Source: Paratrimastix pyriformis | Taxonomy: Eukaryota; Preaxostyla; Paratrimastigidae | Direction of reading: 5' to 3' | DNA length: 64,000 bases | Assembly (NCBI GenBank): GCA_027972325.1 | Contig: JAPMOS010000006.1 | Span: 660,501-724,500, forward strand | In this document: one piece after another, positions 32,958 through 45,000 of the stretch | How the letters are laid out: each line of letters opens with the position of its first letter | Position numbering within the stretch: position 1 is the stretch's first letter | Position numbers and translations under genes: made by a program | Notes under the pieces: generated by a model | Told to the model about the DNA's origin: nothing | Seen by the model: only the letters and a program-made list of their open reading frames with translations | Database searches by the model: none

Positions 32958-34370
32958 CTGCACGGACCACGTCGATGATGGTGCCCAGGAGGGCCTGCCC
33001 CAGGGTGATGGTGGCCGTGTAGCGGAGGTCATCGCCGTCCCGCTTGAACCTGCCAGGCGGAGAGGGGACCCCGCGGCGATGAACGAGCTCAACACCGAAA
33101 CGTCCCCTTGCCCCTGCTGCCCCTGCTGCCCCTGCTGCCCCTGCTGCCCCTGCTGCCCCTGCTGCCCCTGCTCTTGCCCGCACCCCCACCCGTGCCTCGT
33201 GGCTCTCGACGGGGAGGAGGACCCAGCCGCGTGGCGGGCGGGCAGACCTGGGGTGTGGGCGGGTGCGGACGGTGAAGACGATGTCGGCCCGCTCTGGCCC
33301 GGCCGCACCGAGCCGGCCCGGGGGAAGCGGATCAGCGTGCCCTCCTTCAGGCCCCGCCGCAGCTGCCCGCGCCGGAAGCGGGTGCAGACGCAACGATGGA
33401 GGAGATCGGATCAGCCCAGGCCAATTTGGGCCCAGCAATACGCAACCGCGAGCCGGGGTGCGCATGGAGGAGGGGGCTGCAGACCTTGATGGTGAGGGTG
33501 TCCGTGACCTCGTACGTGGAGGCCCCGGTGGGGGCGAGTGCCTGCCGTAAGCGGAGAGGTGTCGGTGAGTTCGTGGATCGGAATGTGGGGCTCGTCACCG
33601 TACCGCAAGTGCGGAGCGGCGTGTCGGAGGGCAGGCAGTGGGAGGAGGGTGGGACAGGGCACGGGTGGGCGCATGGGCGCGGACCAAGCGCCGAATTGGG
33701 ACCTGCAGGGTGGCCCCATTGAAGAGCTCCTCTAGGGTACATTCCAGGTCGAGCTGCACAGCGAGGGCCCCGTCGCCGGTGAGCCGGACGTGCAGAGGCG
33801 GCGGCAACGGGCGTGGGGTCGGGGCGGCAAGGGGGCAGACCTTCTCCGGGGCTGGCTTCTCGGGGGGCGCCTGGATGGACATCTGTGCGAATTCAGTGTA
33901 GTGTTCGGCGCACTCCTTCTTGGTCTGCCCCTGGAAGTCTACGCAGCGGAGGAATCGACCATGGGGCAGGGCCGAGAGAGCACCGGACCGAAAAATTCAG
34001 TGAAGGGATTTCTGCCAAAAGCTTCCCTGAAAACTTCATCAGGGTTGGAGGCGAAAATGTATCCTCCACCGATCGTGCCTGGAGAGAGAATGAAACGTGG
34101 TGATGGATGATGATTCCTGCTCGGACCTCCGTTGCCATCGGGAACCCCGTTTTTCAAGCCATCCATTCCGTATGTATCGTATATCACACGGTGCTTGGCG
34201 TTCGAAAGCACCTCATATGCCTCTGTAATTTCGCGGTACTTGCGCTCAAAATCCACCTGTTCGTCGGGGTGCAGGGATGGGTGATTTTTTTGTGCCAGAA
34301 TTTTGTACTGCTTCTTAATTGTTGGAACATCGGCATCACGCTTCACCTCAAGAATGTCGTAATACTGCAT
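32517..34370 (-). CDS. Type II (DNAJB/Sis1-like) Hsp40 co-chaperone with altered HPD region
   Basis: Multi-exon gene from ATG 34370 to the stop at 32517-32519. The J-domain opens with YYDILEVKRDADVPTIKKQY and ends YREITEAYEVLS. At the Hsp70-activating loop the aligned tripeptide reads HPS (KNHPSLHPDE), with an HPD only three residues later. A G/F-poor linker follows, then the two C-terminal beta domains: LECTLEELFNGATLQV, TYEVTDTLTIKV, ADIVFTVRTRPH, FKRDGDDLRYTATITLGQALLG, TLDGRTLSVGITDIVRPGY and GDLLIDFEVRYPERLT, collinear with human DNAJB1/B4/B13. No Cys-rich zinc domain is present, hence type II. Introns include a G33 run and a (CCCCTGCTG)n array. Divergent from the DUSP gene, convergent with the coiled-coil gene. 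Confidence 0.9.
32925..32957. repeat. 33-bp G homopolymer (coding-strand C run) in DNAJB-like intron
   Basis: It follows closely the donor after LLGTIIDVV; the intron acceptor precedes TLDGRTLSVG. Confidence 0.85.
33111..33172. repeat. (CCCCTGCTG)n array in DNAJB-like intron
   Basis: About seven 9-bp units. Unusually for this window, the C-rich strand is the non-coding strand. Confidence 0.85.
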
Positions 34371-34450
34371 GAATAACGGTTTCGAAAAAAAGAGCCAGTC
34401 GATCCCCGGTTCCTCTACCCAGTTCCTCTACCCGCCGGTTTCTCCGTGAA
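34371..34450. promoter_or_regulatory. 80-bp bidirectional start region, DNAJB-like / DUSP
   Basis: Start codons of the two divergent genes at 34370 and 34451 leave 80 bp between them. Confidence 0.5.
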
Positions 34451-35317
34451 ATGGGCGAAAAATTCGACCCTCTGGCCCCGGAGAGTTTGTGTCAGGCTCT
34501 GGTAGTTACTCATGAACCAATTTGGAATTCCAATGGCCTTATTGGGTCCGATTCGAGCAAAGTGTTCGATGGGTTGTGGGTCGGGGCCTTCCCCAGCGAG
34601 GAATACCTTCGGGATTCCCACTTCACCCACGTACTTTCGTTGGCTCCCTACTCTCCGCACGTTATGACGTCTCTCAAACGGAATCTTCCATGTCGGTGTC
34701 CAATTTTAATGCGACACCAGGATTATTCTTGTTGTAGCAATTCTCATACAAGCATACGATGTTTGGGATGCGTGCGAACAACCGCTTCGCCCATTTTTCG
34801 ACCGGTGTTTCGCATTTCTCGATGATGCCCTGGGCATGGAGAAACCACGACCAACCTCGGCCTACCCTCTCGCCCCATCACCGCTTTTATGTGCGGGTCG
34901 AACCCTTCCGAGCATATTACCTTATCCGAATACCCCTGTTGTCCCCGGATCTCCATCAGTGGACCCACCGAAGGTCCCGTCGAATCACAAGGTTTGTGGC
35001 GGCGCAAGCAGGGGAGATGGGACCCAATGTACTTACCTTTCTTTGACCCCGCTCTGTAGGTGATGATCCATTGTCAAGCCGGAATTTCGCGCAGTGGTGC
35101 TCTCTTGATTGCCTACTTGATGTCTCGCTTCAGGCTCACCCTTTTGGCTGCACTCGCCGTTGCTCGCGCTGTCCGTCCGCTCATTCGCCCAAACGAGGGG
35201 TTTATCGGTCAATTGGCCGAGTTCGAAGAAGAACTCTTTCTGGCAGCCAACCCGGGGCAGAATTTCACGCCATCAATTTCTAGAATTGAGCGGATCAAAC
35301 TGTTCTACTCCTATTGA
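34451..35317 (+). CDS. Dual-specificity protein phosphatase (DUSP), multi-exon
   Basis: Cys-dependent Tyr/Ser/Thr phosphatase. The N-terminal exon carries FDGLWVGAFPSEEYL and HFTHVLSLAP, the typical first strand and helix of the DUSP fold. A middle exon gives LIQAYDVWDACEQPL (about 34750), with the position expected for the general-acid Asp, followed by helix PFFDRCFAFLDDAL. The last exon (from about 35058) holds the P-loop HCQAGISRSG, matching H-C-x5-R-S/G, then LLIAYLMSRFRL and the stop at 35315-35317. No zinc domain or extra targeting segment is visible, so it is a small atypical DUSP. Junctions are approximate; introns fall near 34660-34735 and 34835-35058. The start at 34451 is the first ATG of the exon. 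Confidence 0.82.
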
Positions 35318-35718
35318 ATTGAACGAACCATTATTTTGCGAATTGGCCACAATTTTCCGATGTAATTCTCCTCTTCCTGTATTTCTCCTTTTCGGCCCCT
35401 CTTCCCTCCTTCCTCATCTTCCTCCTCATCCTCATCCTCGAGTGGTGGTGAGTTTTCTTGCTTTTTTCTCTGCTCGTGCCTCGTTAGGGTCTAATTGGAA
35501 TTTACAGAGGTGATTTCTCACGATCTTGTCCCTCGCCGTGTCTTAGTAGTGGCTGGTGCGTCCTCGAGGAACATCGCGCGCCGCTCGGCTCATCCTGTCG
35601 GGAATCATTTGTCAAACTCGAGTTGCCCCCTCCAAGCGGGACTTTCCCCAATTCTACAACAACGTCCGCAGCAAGCCAGTCTCTTCATTCAATTAGACAG
35701 TCTCTTCTCAATTAGAAC
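35318..35718. other. Intergenic spacer, pyrimidine-rich
   Basis: About 400 bp of T/C-rich sequence between two plus-strand genes. It contains short open frames without recognisable motifs. No RNA gene seen. Confidence 0.4.
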
Positions 35719-35977
35719 ATGGTGAATATCGAAGATCTGACATTTGGTAAAATCCTCGGGCTCATCGTCTTTTTCGGGGTCTGTCGCATTCGCATTTGAC
35801 AACCTGTCTCATCTCCCGAAGCTCCTTGCGTTCCCATTTGTTGGGTTCGCGATGACTGCCACCAAGCGGGCGCCCCTACCTGCCCCTTCTCCCGATATGG
35901 GCGGTGAGCCCGAGCCACAAGAGCATGACGCCAGTTCGGAAAGCGAGCCCGACGGCGAGACAAAGAAAACCGATTAG
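35719..35977 (+). CDS. Small single-pass membrane protein, 71 aa
   Basis: Short two-exon gene: exon 1 35719-35778, intron 35779-35821 (43 nt, donor GTCTGT), exon 2 35822-35977, phase exact. The product starts MVNIEDLTFGK, continues into a hydrophobic helix (ILGLIVFFGLLAFPFVGFA) spanning the splice junction, then a basic TKR and an acidic Glu/Asp/Ser-rich tail ending KKTD. Reading on without splicing meets a stop within the intron, supporting the model. The positive-after-helix layout suggests the tail is cytosolic. I do not recognise the family; it is the size of small ER-complex subunits. It ends about 70 bp from the convergent VPS50 gene. Confidence 0.6.
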
Positions 35978-36048
35978 GGATCGCCCGCATCCTCTTCTCC
36001 AGCTCTGTCAGAAATAATGTTCGGCCCCCGAACGAGCCTGGGCGTGGC

Positions 36049-36770
36049 TCAGGCGTCCGGGGACGGCACACTTGTCGTGGAGTAGTCGGGCGGAGGGGGG
36101 AGAACAGAATCAGACGCCGCGGTGGTGGTGGGGTCGGGCATGGCGGCCGGGGGTACGGCCGCAGAGGAGGGTGCGGGAGAAGATGCCGTGGGCGCTGGGG
36201 TGGATGCCGCTGGGGTGGGTCGGACAGAGGGCGAGAGGACAGGGAGGGGAGTGGCCGAAGGGGTGGCCAGGTGGGGCATGGGGGTGGGTGGGAGCGGGTA
36301 GCATACACCAGGGGCATGGTCTGCTCGATATTGGCGGCCAACTCCTGCAGCTGCTTCTTCTTCAGCTTGTCCGCGGCGCGACTGATGCGGGTCAGGGCCA
36401 CCAGTTGCGGGATCTGCACCCCAGAAACGGATGTGGGGCACTCTGCTCGGGGCAGGGCGGGGGCGGCGGGGGCGGGGGGTGGGTGGGTGCGGACCTTGTA
36501 CTGGGGTGGGTGCGGCACCAGTCCATCAGGGCGGGGGCCAGCTCGACCGTGCGCAGGGTGTTGACGTACTGTTCGGCCAGGGTCAGTTTGGGGATGGGCC
36601 GCACGTCGACCGGGGCCGTCCCGTTGAGGCCGTCCTGCAGCACGGCCAGGTCGAACTTCATCTGGGCCCGGCCGTCGTCGGTGCACTTCTTCACGCGCGA
36701 GTACCTGTCCCACCCCGAGGAAGCCCCGCCGTCGCCCAGGTGATGAATGCGTGGACGGGGCTGAGGGGAG

Positions 36771-36802
<32 letters not shown>

Positions 36803-38383
36803 GCGGACCCCTCGACGAGGACCTCGTTGGCGGCCTCGATGGCGATGTGCCACAGCAACCGGCGCACCTCCAGGGTCACCACCGGGTACCGGATGGCCTC
36901 CGGGTCCCGGGCCTCCCCGACCTGGCGGGGGTGGTGGGGGATGATGATGCGCGCCGGGGCTGGGGTGGAGGCAGTCGAGGCCGATCGTCGGGGGCGGCCA
37001 GCAGGGGGCGGGGGAGGGAGGGTAGGCGCAGCTTGCGGACCGGCGGCGGCGTCCTCAACTGCGGCCATCCGGGCGGCGAAGGCCTGGAACTCGCGCAGCA
37101 GCCCGTCCACGTAGGCGCTCTGCCTGGTGGGGCTCTCGTGGGTGTCCCACCTGCGGGCCGGGGGGGGGGGGGGGGGGGGGGGGGGGCGATGAGAAGGAGG
37201 CGGAACGCCGGGGAAACGGAAGAGAAGGAGGTGCGGTGCGGTGCGGTGCGGTGCGGTGCGGTGCGGTGCGGTGCGGTGCGGTGCGGACTTGACGGTGTTC
37301 ATGGCGGCCAGGGTGCCCTCGAGCGAGATCAGGGTGCTGGTCAGGGTCCGGTAGACCACCTGCCCTCACCCCACCGCCACCCCGCATCGCCCCATTCGAC
37401 GTGATTTGGGCGCAGATTCAGGGCCAGGGCCAGGGCCAGGGCCAGGGCCGCGGTCAGGGAGGGCATGGGGCGGGGACGGACCACCCTGAGGTCCTGGCCG
37501 AGGCGCACCTCGCCCATGAGGACCTCCATCAGGTGGCTCTCCCCCGGGGGGCACAGCGCCTGCAGGCACCGCCGCAGGGACTGCACCACCTGGCAGATGT
37601 ACTCCAGCGACTCGGCCCCCACGACCCGCTCGACGATGCTCCATTGGCGCTGCCCCCCGAGGGGAAGGGGGGGAAGGCGATGAGGGCAGGGCAGGGCAGG
37701 GCAGGGCAGGGCAGGGCAGGGCAGGGCAGGGCAGGTCGGCCGAGGGCGGACCTGGGTGGTGGCCAGGGTGGGCAGCATGGGCTGCATCTCGGCGGGGCTC
37801 ACCTGGGCCGGCAGGGCGCCCTCCTCGGCGCTCCCCGTGGGGCCGGCCGAGGCGATGGCCGCGGTGGGGCCGTAGAGGTGGGGCTGGGCCAGCCGGACGT
37901 GGATCTGGCCCAGCGCCTGGGCCATCCGGGCCGGGAAGAGCAGCTGCGCCCAGGCCCATGCCCATGATGGCGATGGGTGGTGTGAACGTGATGGTGGTGG
38001 TGGTGGTGGCAGTGATGACGACGATGACAATGCGGATGCTGAGACCGGCGATCGGATGGGAGATGCTGGCGATGGCGGTGGTGCCACGGAGCAGCAGCGG
38101 GTGTGCCCTGGACCTGGTAGGGGAGGCAGGGTGGGATGCCCGGGGGCAGCTCGGGGGGCGTGAAGGCGGCCGGGGCGCCCGTCGCGTAGGCGTCGGCCGG
38201 GGCGGCGCCCAGCCCGAAGAGCCCCGGCACGGTGGGGCTGCTGGAGGGGCCCGAGTTGGTGGCCGCCAGGATGGAGTCCGCTGCCGCAGACTGGCGCGCG
38301 ACCCCGCCACGCCACGCAAACGCGCCCCGACCCGTCGACCCAGGAGCGTCAAAAGGTGCGGGGCAGTCGGGGGGGGAGGGGAG

Positions 38384-38414
<31 letters not shown>

Positions 38415-41400
38415 GTCTGCTGCGGACGAGGAGCTTGTCGAATGGGGTCTCCTTTCCCCCGCCGGCCATGGGCGAGCCGGCCACCCAGAAGGAGGGCGGC
38501 ACCGCGAAGAGCACCGCCACCGCATGGGTGTACATCCGCAGCAGCTGGGTCAGCCCGAACCTGCTCGCACCCCACAGGCACACCGCCCGCAGCCCCCGAG
38601 CACCGGCCAAGTCAGACGGCGGCGCTGATCATGCGCCCCGGCAGGCAGGGGGGTCGGCCAGGCGAGGCGAGGCGAGGCGAGGGGGGTCGGCGAGGCGAGG
38701 CGAGGCCAGCATCCCGATGCGGGCGGCAGGAGCGGGGGCTGCAGGGGCCGAGCGGCGGCTGGGGCGCGTGTGGGGCGCGGACATGGCCTCGGCCGCGATG
38801 GGCCTGAGGGTCTCCATCAGGTGGATGTAGGCCACGGTGAACTTGAGCAGCTCGTGGGCGGTCGAGGTCAGGATGGGCGCGGGGCCCGAGGGCACACCCG
38901 GCGGGGCGGCGGGCGGGGCGGCGGGCGGGGTGGGCGAGCCTGCCGCGGGGGGGCTGACCCCAGGGGCGCAGAGGGCCTCGAATGAGCCCCACTTGCCTGC
39001 AGGGGAGGTGGCGGGTAGGCGGGTGGACAATTGGATGATGTCCGCTGCCCAACCGCACCCACACTCACATCCCAATGTGCCGCATGGGTGGTGCCTGGGG
39101 GCGGGGGGCGGACCCTCGACGTCGTCTGGGGTCAGGGGCGGGTCGGGCTGGCTGAGGGCGCTCAGGGCAGCCGGCCGGCTGTTGAGGGCCTCTGCGCGAC
39201 GGCATGGCCCACCGCCCAGCCCGATGAGGAGGGAGGGGAGCGGAGGGGATGGAAGAGCAGGTCAGCCGACAGGCCCCCCCGGCGGGAGGAGGAGGCGCCG
39301 CGGAGGGGTGGCGGGGTCCGCAGACCCTCGGGGTTGAAGCGGCGCGGGAAGGGGTTCCACTGCTCCGCCTCGACCAGGTTCTTCAGGATCTGGGCGCGCC
39401 GCGGGGCCCGAGAGAGAAAGAGAGAGCGTGAGGATGGATGGAGGGGCCTCAGCCACCCACTCGGTGCGCGGGTGTGCTCTGAGAGGGTCGGGGGGGGCAG
39501 TTGGGCCGCGGGGGGGGGGAGGGGGGAGGGAGGGAGGGAGGGCGGCGGACCGTGAGCCTGTCCGCGTGGAAGTTGACGTAGAAGCTGTGCATGAGGGCCT
39601 TGATGGCCCGCTGCAGGGTGGGCGAGGCGGTCAGGGCGAAGAGCTCCCCCGTTCGGGTGAACCGGTTGATGGTCGTCAGCAGCATGCAGAACTTGTCCAA
39701 CTGCGCGCGCCCACCAGGGAAGGGCATCGGCACGGGGATGAGACACCGAGCATCGCCGCCGCGGGCCGCCCGGTCGCATGGGGGATGGGCGAGGAGGGTT
39801 CTCTTCGTCTTTGATGAGCCTCTCTGCGAGCCCTCGCGGCTGGGCGATTTGGACTCGGCGGCAGGGCGAGGGAGGGAGGGAGGTGGGAGGGATGGAGGAG
39901 GAGGACCTTGAAGATGTTGAGGTTGGCCCCGGCGAGGACGGTGGCCGCCTTGCGCTGGATGTACTCCCACAGGACGGGCCGCCACCGGCTGGCCACCTCG
40001 GCGAGATCCCCCGAAAAGTCCCACGCCCTGCTCAGACACCAGCAGCCCGGCACCCCAAGATTGAGATCGGGGGCCCACGAGACGACCGGGGGGGTGGGGG
40101 TGGGGGCACGATCGCGTCGTCTTTGGAGGTGGCGGCGGCAGGGCGGGCGGGGGGCTGGCGGGACCTGCCGTGCTGCATGAGCCAGACGTTGGTCCGGTGG
40201 TAGTTCTTCATGAACTCCACAAGCTGCCCCCCAAGGCCAGGCACGCCCGCCGCCCCAACAGCCGAGAGGGTGAGCAAAGTGGGGCGAGCGAATGGGCCAG
40301 GATGTGCGCTGGGGAGCCGCCATGGGGGGAGCGGACGGACCTTGTCGAAGAAGGCGCCCAGGCAGGGCTGCACGAGATGGTCGGGGGCGCAGCCGCTCAG
40401 CTCGCGGAGGTCGCTTTTGCTGGGGCAACCAGATGTGTGTGCGCGTGTGCGCGTATTCGTGTGGGGTCAGGGGGAGGAGGGCGGGGTAGTGAAGACGATG
40501 TCCGAGGCGCCCCGGCTTCCCCAGGAGGGGCAGGGCCGCAGACTCCTTGAGGGCGCCCGTGGGGATGGAGCGCTCCTTGTAGAAGGCCCGCAGGGAGGTC
40601 AGGGCGGCCTGGTGGAGGCTGCTCAGGAAGGCCGACTGCATGTGCTGCACCAGGTGGCCCAGCAGCTGTGCCCCCTGCCGCTGCGCCGGGGGTGGGGTGG
40701 GGGGCAAAGCAAAGGATGCCGGTGAGCGCCTGTCCACCAAACCAAATCTTGGCGAGCGATGGGAGAGGCGAACGGTGCGGGCGGGGCAGGGCGGGGCGGG
40801 CTGACCTGGGTGACCGCGCCCAGGGCCGCCGAGAGCGAGTGGGCCGCGAAGGGTCCCGCACTCCCACCCGAGGGTGTCGCCGCACTTGCGGCCGCAGAGG
40901 CAGCGGTGGCTGGGCCGCCCGGCGGAGGGGCCGACGGCAGCCCGAGCAGCTCGAACAGGTGGGCCGGCAGCTGCCCGAAGCGGTGGTACCTGCGGCCCGA
41001 GGCAGGAGATGAGCCAAGAGAGAACGGTCCGGTGGGCCCGCGGGGCTGCGAGAGGCGGACCCACCCCACCGATCCTTCCTCCTCCCGCATCCCAACACCC
41101 ATGGTCGCCGGGCGAGAGGGACCGGGGGCGGACCCGGCCAAGACCCGCTCGAGGAGCTCCGGCTTATGGGTCACGCAGCACTCGTTGAGGGCAGAGTTGA
41201 GGCGCACGACCACCCGCTGGGCATTGTCCTGGGGGGGGGGGGGGGGGGGGTCGACCAAGGTCAGCGGGCCATGGCCAAACGGGGGCCGACCGACAGACCC
41301 TCAGGGTGGCCCCGAAGCCTTTCAGGAAGGTGAACTGGCTCCAGGTCGGCTCGAGCTCTTGGCACTTGGCGATCACGTCCACGGCCTGCCGGGGGGAGGG

Positions 41401-41930
41401 GAGGGGGAGGGAGGGGAGGGGGAGGGGAGGGGGGGAATCAAGGCACGAACGCCGCACTCGATGCTGACCTCGACAAACTGCCCCGCGTCGATGAGCGCCC
41501 CGACGCGCTCCTTCAAGTTGAGCAAGTTGCGGAGCTTCTCAAGGACGTTGAGCATCTCCTGGAGGGAGCTTCGGTACTGCGATTTTTTGGTGATGTCAAA
41601 AGATTTTTTGGCAATTTCATTGTCAGCAGAGGCAAGTGAACGACGGCTGTTCTTGACAAGGACCGTCGACATCGTTAGATCATGTTCAACCTCCTGAATT
41701 TTTGACATGGCCGCGACTGTATGGGGCGCAGTTGAGGAGAAATGAGGGACAGAGGTGCACAAACCAAAGGCGGAGTAGGAATCCATCACTCGTTTGGAGA
41801 GAGTCGCGGAGACTTCATCAAGTTCGGCGTCCTTTTTCTTGATGATCTCTTCGATTTTCTTCTCCGTAAATTCTCCTTCTGTAGCTTCGAGGAGTTTCCG
41901 AAATTCCTCGTCGTATTCATCTTTCTGCAT
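36049..41930 (-). CDS. VPS50: VPS50/syndetin (CCDC132), EARP tethering-complex subunit
   Basis: VPS50 replaces VPS54 in the EARP complex that tethers vesicles for endosomal recycling. From ATG 41930: coiled N-terminus EKKIEEIIKKKDAELDEVSA, VLVKNSRRSLASAD, LLNLKERVGALIDAGQFVE (about 41480); then FMKNYHRTNVWL (about 40190, human FKNYHRTRLDEL), LKNLVEAEQWNPFPR (about 39370), LLKFTVAYIHLMETLRPIAA (about 38820), MYTHAVAVLFAVPPSFW (about 38510), IVERVVGAESLEYICQ (about 37620), LTSTLISLEGTLAAMNTVK (about 37300), AYVDGLLREFQAFAARM (about 37100), RYSRVKKCTDDGRAQMKFDL (about 36680), and the end QLVALTRISRAADKLKKKQ (about 36370). All are collinear with human VPS50. The 3' end is uncertain between about 36310 and 36049. 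Many introns contain homopolymers or pentamer arrays; donors are GTTTGT then GTCCGC types. Confidence 0.88.
36774..36803. repeat. 30-bp G homopolymer beginning at a VPS50 donor
   Basis: On the coding strand the intron starts GTCCGC and runs straight into poly-C after EVLVEG. Confidence 0.85.
37160..37186. repeat. 27-bp G homopolymer in VPS50 intron
   Basis: Coding-strand poly-C upstream of the exon encoding WDTHESPTRQSAYVDG. Confidence 0.85.
37231..37286. repeat. (GTGCG)11 array in the same VPS50 intron
   Basis: Eleven pentamers next to the donor after LAAMNTVK; coding-strand unit CGCAC. Confidence 0.9.
37686..37734. repeat. (GCAGG)n array in VPS50 intron
   Basis: About ten pentamers; on the coding strand the unit is CCTGC, the same motif as the (TGCCC) array at 30588-30830. 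Confidence 0.9.
38386..38411. repeat. 26-bp G homopolymer in VPS50 intron
   Basis: Coding-strand poly-C after the exon ending TPFDKLLV. Confidence 0.85.
41231..41250. repeat. 20-bp G homopolymer in VPS50 intron
   Basis: Coding-strand poly-C between the QFTFLKGFGATLR exon and the next exon. Confidence 0.85.
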
Positions 41931-42078
41931 GCTCAACCGGGCAGCAGAGAAACCACAACGAGAGGCTTAGCCTGTCACACCCCGAGGTTGAAAAGATGAT
42001 CAAGAGAAAACAAACAGAACCGAATTTACCACTGCACTCAACGAGAAATGATAACAGATGGGTTCAAAAATGGATCCA

Positions 42079-45000
42079 TCATCTCCGGAAACTTTGTGAG
42101 AGGCCTCGGGGACGAGCGGCGAGGGACGTGGAGGCGCGCTCGAGACGCCGGGGGTTTGGCGGCCGGCCTTCCGCCTGCAAGGTGCGGGCCAGGGGCGGGC
42201 TGACGGAGCGTGCGGGCCGGGTTCTGCTGGCCCGCATGGTGGTCGCAATTTGGAGGGGCGTCATGACGGGCGGTGGCGGTGGGACGAAGAAGTGGATCAG
42301 GCCCGACACGTCCAAGGGGGGCCGCTTGGCCCAGGCGCGCGACTCGGGCCTGGGGAGGGCGGCGGGCCCCCCGGCCTCGCTACCCCACGTCATGTCCGCA
42401 GCGACCGAAAGGGGCGCCGCCACCTGGGGGACTGACGACAATGAAGCCGGCGGGGTTGGTGTGCTGGGGGCAGTCCGGGCCGTGGCCGGACTGGGGGGCT
42501 CCGAGAGGTACAGGGGCGGCGGCGGCTGCTGCTGCTGCAGGAGGCGCCTGCGCTCGGCCATCTGGGTGGCCTCGGCGATGGCGCTCTTGAGGGCCTGGGC
42601 CATGGCCGCGAACCGGTCGCCCGGCGTCAGGGGGGCCGCCTCCTCGGCCGGCGGGGCCGTTCGGGGCCGGGCATGCAGGTGAAGCGGCGGCGTCGGGGCC
42701 ACAGGCGCGACCGCGCGTCCGTGGGGTGGCCGGGGCGTGTGTATCAGGGAGCGCGGGGTGGCCGGCGGTGGCGGGGGGTGGGGCGAGGCGGGCGGTGTGG
42801 GCGGGGCGCTGCGTCCGGGGTGGAGGATGGGGTAGCCGGCCGTGAGGGGCAGGCCGCCCCCGGGGGCCGGCATCAGGGTCGACACGGCCAGCTGCTGGGC
42901 GCCCGAGCGTGCGGTGGTGGGCGTCCGCGGGGTGGCCCGGGCGCTGAGGGCCAGGGCCGAGGGGGGCTCCTCGGGGGTGGGCGTCAGGGGCATCAGCTCG
43001 AGGGGCGCCCGGCCGAAGGAGCGGCCCACCAGGATGCACGGCGGCCGGTGCGGCGGCCCAGGCGCGGCCGGCTGGGCGAGGCCCTCGTTCGGCGCGGCCG
43101 GCTCGCCCGCACCCTCACTCTCACTCTCACTCGGGCCCTCCTCGTCGCCCCTGCCCAGTGCCTCCCCCTCGCGGGGCGGGACGGCGGGGTATGCGGGCCC
43201 CGGAAGGCCCGCGTCGGCAGGAGGAGGAGGAGGAGGAGGAGCGGCCTGGGTGGGCTCGGCGCTGGGGGCGGTGGAGGGGGCGGCCCCCGAGCGGGCCGAG
43301 CGTGGCGTGGTCCAGAGGAGCGGAGCTGCGCCATCGGGCGGCCCCTCGGGCATCCGCCGGGCCGAGTCGGGGCCGGGTCCCGCCAGGCGGGCCGTGGGCT
43401 GGGACCGGGCCGAGCGGGGCGTCAGCGCGACGGGGGGCTGGCCCGCCGTGGGCCGGGCCGTGTTGGGGCGGGGCGTCGAGGCGGGCGTCCGCTGGCCGGT
43501 CGAGGGGCCCGAGACGGTCCCTGCCGGGCGGACGGGCGGGGGCAGCAGCGGCTCCGAAGGCGCGGCGGCCGGACTCGGGGGCAGGGGCGAGGCCGCCTCG
43601 GCCCCCAATCCGGCGGCCGCAGCGGCAGCCCTTGAACTTGGGGGGGCCGCCGCGAGCGAGGGGGGGTTCAGCGACGGGGACGGCGAGAGCGGGACGGCCG
43701 GCTTGGGGGGCAGCAGCAGGGGCGGGGCGGCCCGCGACCGGCCGGGCGGAGCCGTGCCGGGGCGGACGATGTGGAAGGCCACCATGGGCGGGGGCGGGGG
43801 CGGGGGCGGGGTGCCCGGGGGGCCGGGCTGCCGGTCGATTTGGGGTGTTAGGCTGTCGCCGGCGGGGGATGGGCCGATGACCGAGGTGCGCATCGAGGGG
43901 GGCGCCTGGCCCTCGTCGTGGGCGGCCAGGTCGCTGTTGCGCAGGGGCGACTGGTTCCGCCAGCCCGCCGGCAGCAGGCCCAGGGCCGAGGAGGCACGGG
44001 CCTGCGCCGGCGGGGACGCGGACGATGGGCCAGCCGCCGCATCCTCATCCGCCTCCTCCCCGGGGACAACGGAGGCGGCAGGGGCGGCAGCGGGGTCCGG
44101 GGTTCGGGGGAAGCTCGGGGCCAAGGTGGGCGTCTCCGCCGCGGCCGGGGTGGGGGTGGGGGCCGAGGGGGGCGCGACCGCCCGACAGATGGAGCCCCGC
44201 CGGCTACGGGCGAGGGCGATGGCGGGGCTCGAAGCGCGCCGCATGGCGGCCAGGGAGGGTGCGGGTGCGCCCGAGCGGCCGGGCGGGTCCGGGGGCAGCT
44301 GCAGCTGCAGCTGTGAGGCCCGCAGGCTGGGGGGGTGCGGGTGAGGGCGGGGCGCTCAGCGGGTGGGATCCGCCGCCCGTGGCGGGGCCCCCGTGGGCTG
44401 CCTGCTGCTCCATGGCGATGCGGGCCGCCGAGGGCGACCGGCGGTGGCGCGGGGCGTGCTGGGGCGGGGTGAAGTGGGGGTGCCGAGGCAGGGGCACCGT
44501 CCGCAGCTGCACCTCGGCGCCCGGGGGCGGCTGGCCGCACTCCTCCGACCCCTCGAGAGCCTGCGAGGCGCCGGTGGTCTGGGAGCCGCCCACCGAGGTG
44601 CCCCCCGTCGAGAGAGGTGGCACGGGGGTGGACGCGCGCACCTGGGCGATGGTGGCCGAGACCTCCTCGGGGGCCAGCGGGGCGGGGGCTCCCGGCCCAC
44701 CGACAAAGGAGGACGCAAGCGGGGTGGGGGTGGGGGTGGGGGTGGGGATTGGGGTGGGGGTGGGGGTGGGGGCCGGGGTCAGGCTGCTCGAGACGCCCTC
44801 GTCCGCGGCGGCAGGGGGCGCAGTCGCGACGAGGTCCTCTTCGCCGACCGAGGCGGTGCTTGTCGAGGGCGATGGGGACGCCGAGTGGGGCCCCCCGGCC
44901 GAGTGGCGTGTCCGGTTTCGCTCCATCTGCGGACAGGCCGGTCGGAGGAGAAGGCGAGGAGAGGGCATGAGAGGTGGCGGTGCTCGGGCAGGAGGAGGGC

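Noticed and set aside
35712-36300. Minus-strand extension of the VPS50 frame down to 35712
   Set aside because: It is low-complexity Pro/Arg text that runs antisense through the small membrane gene and has no counterpart at the VPS50 C-terminus.
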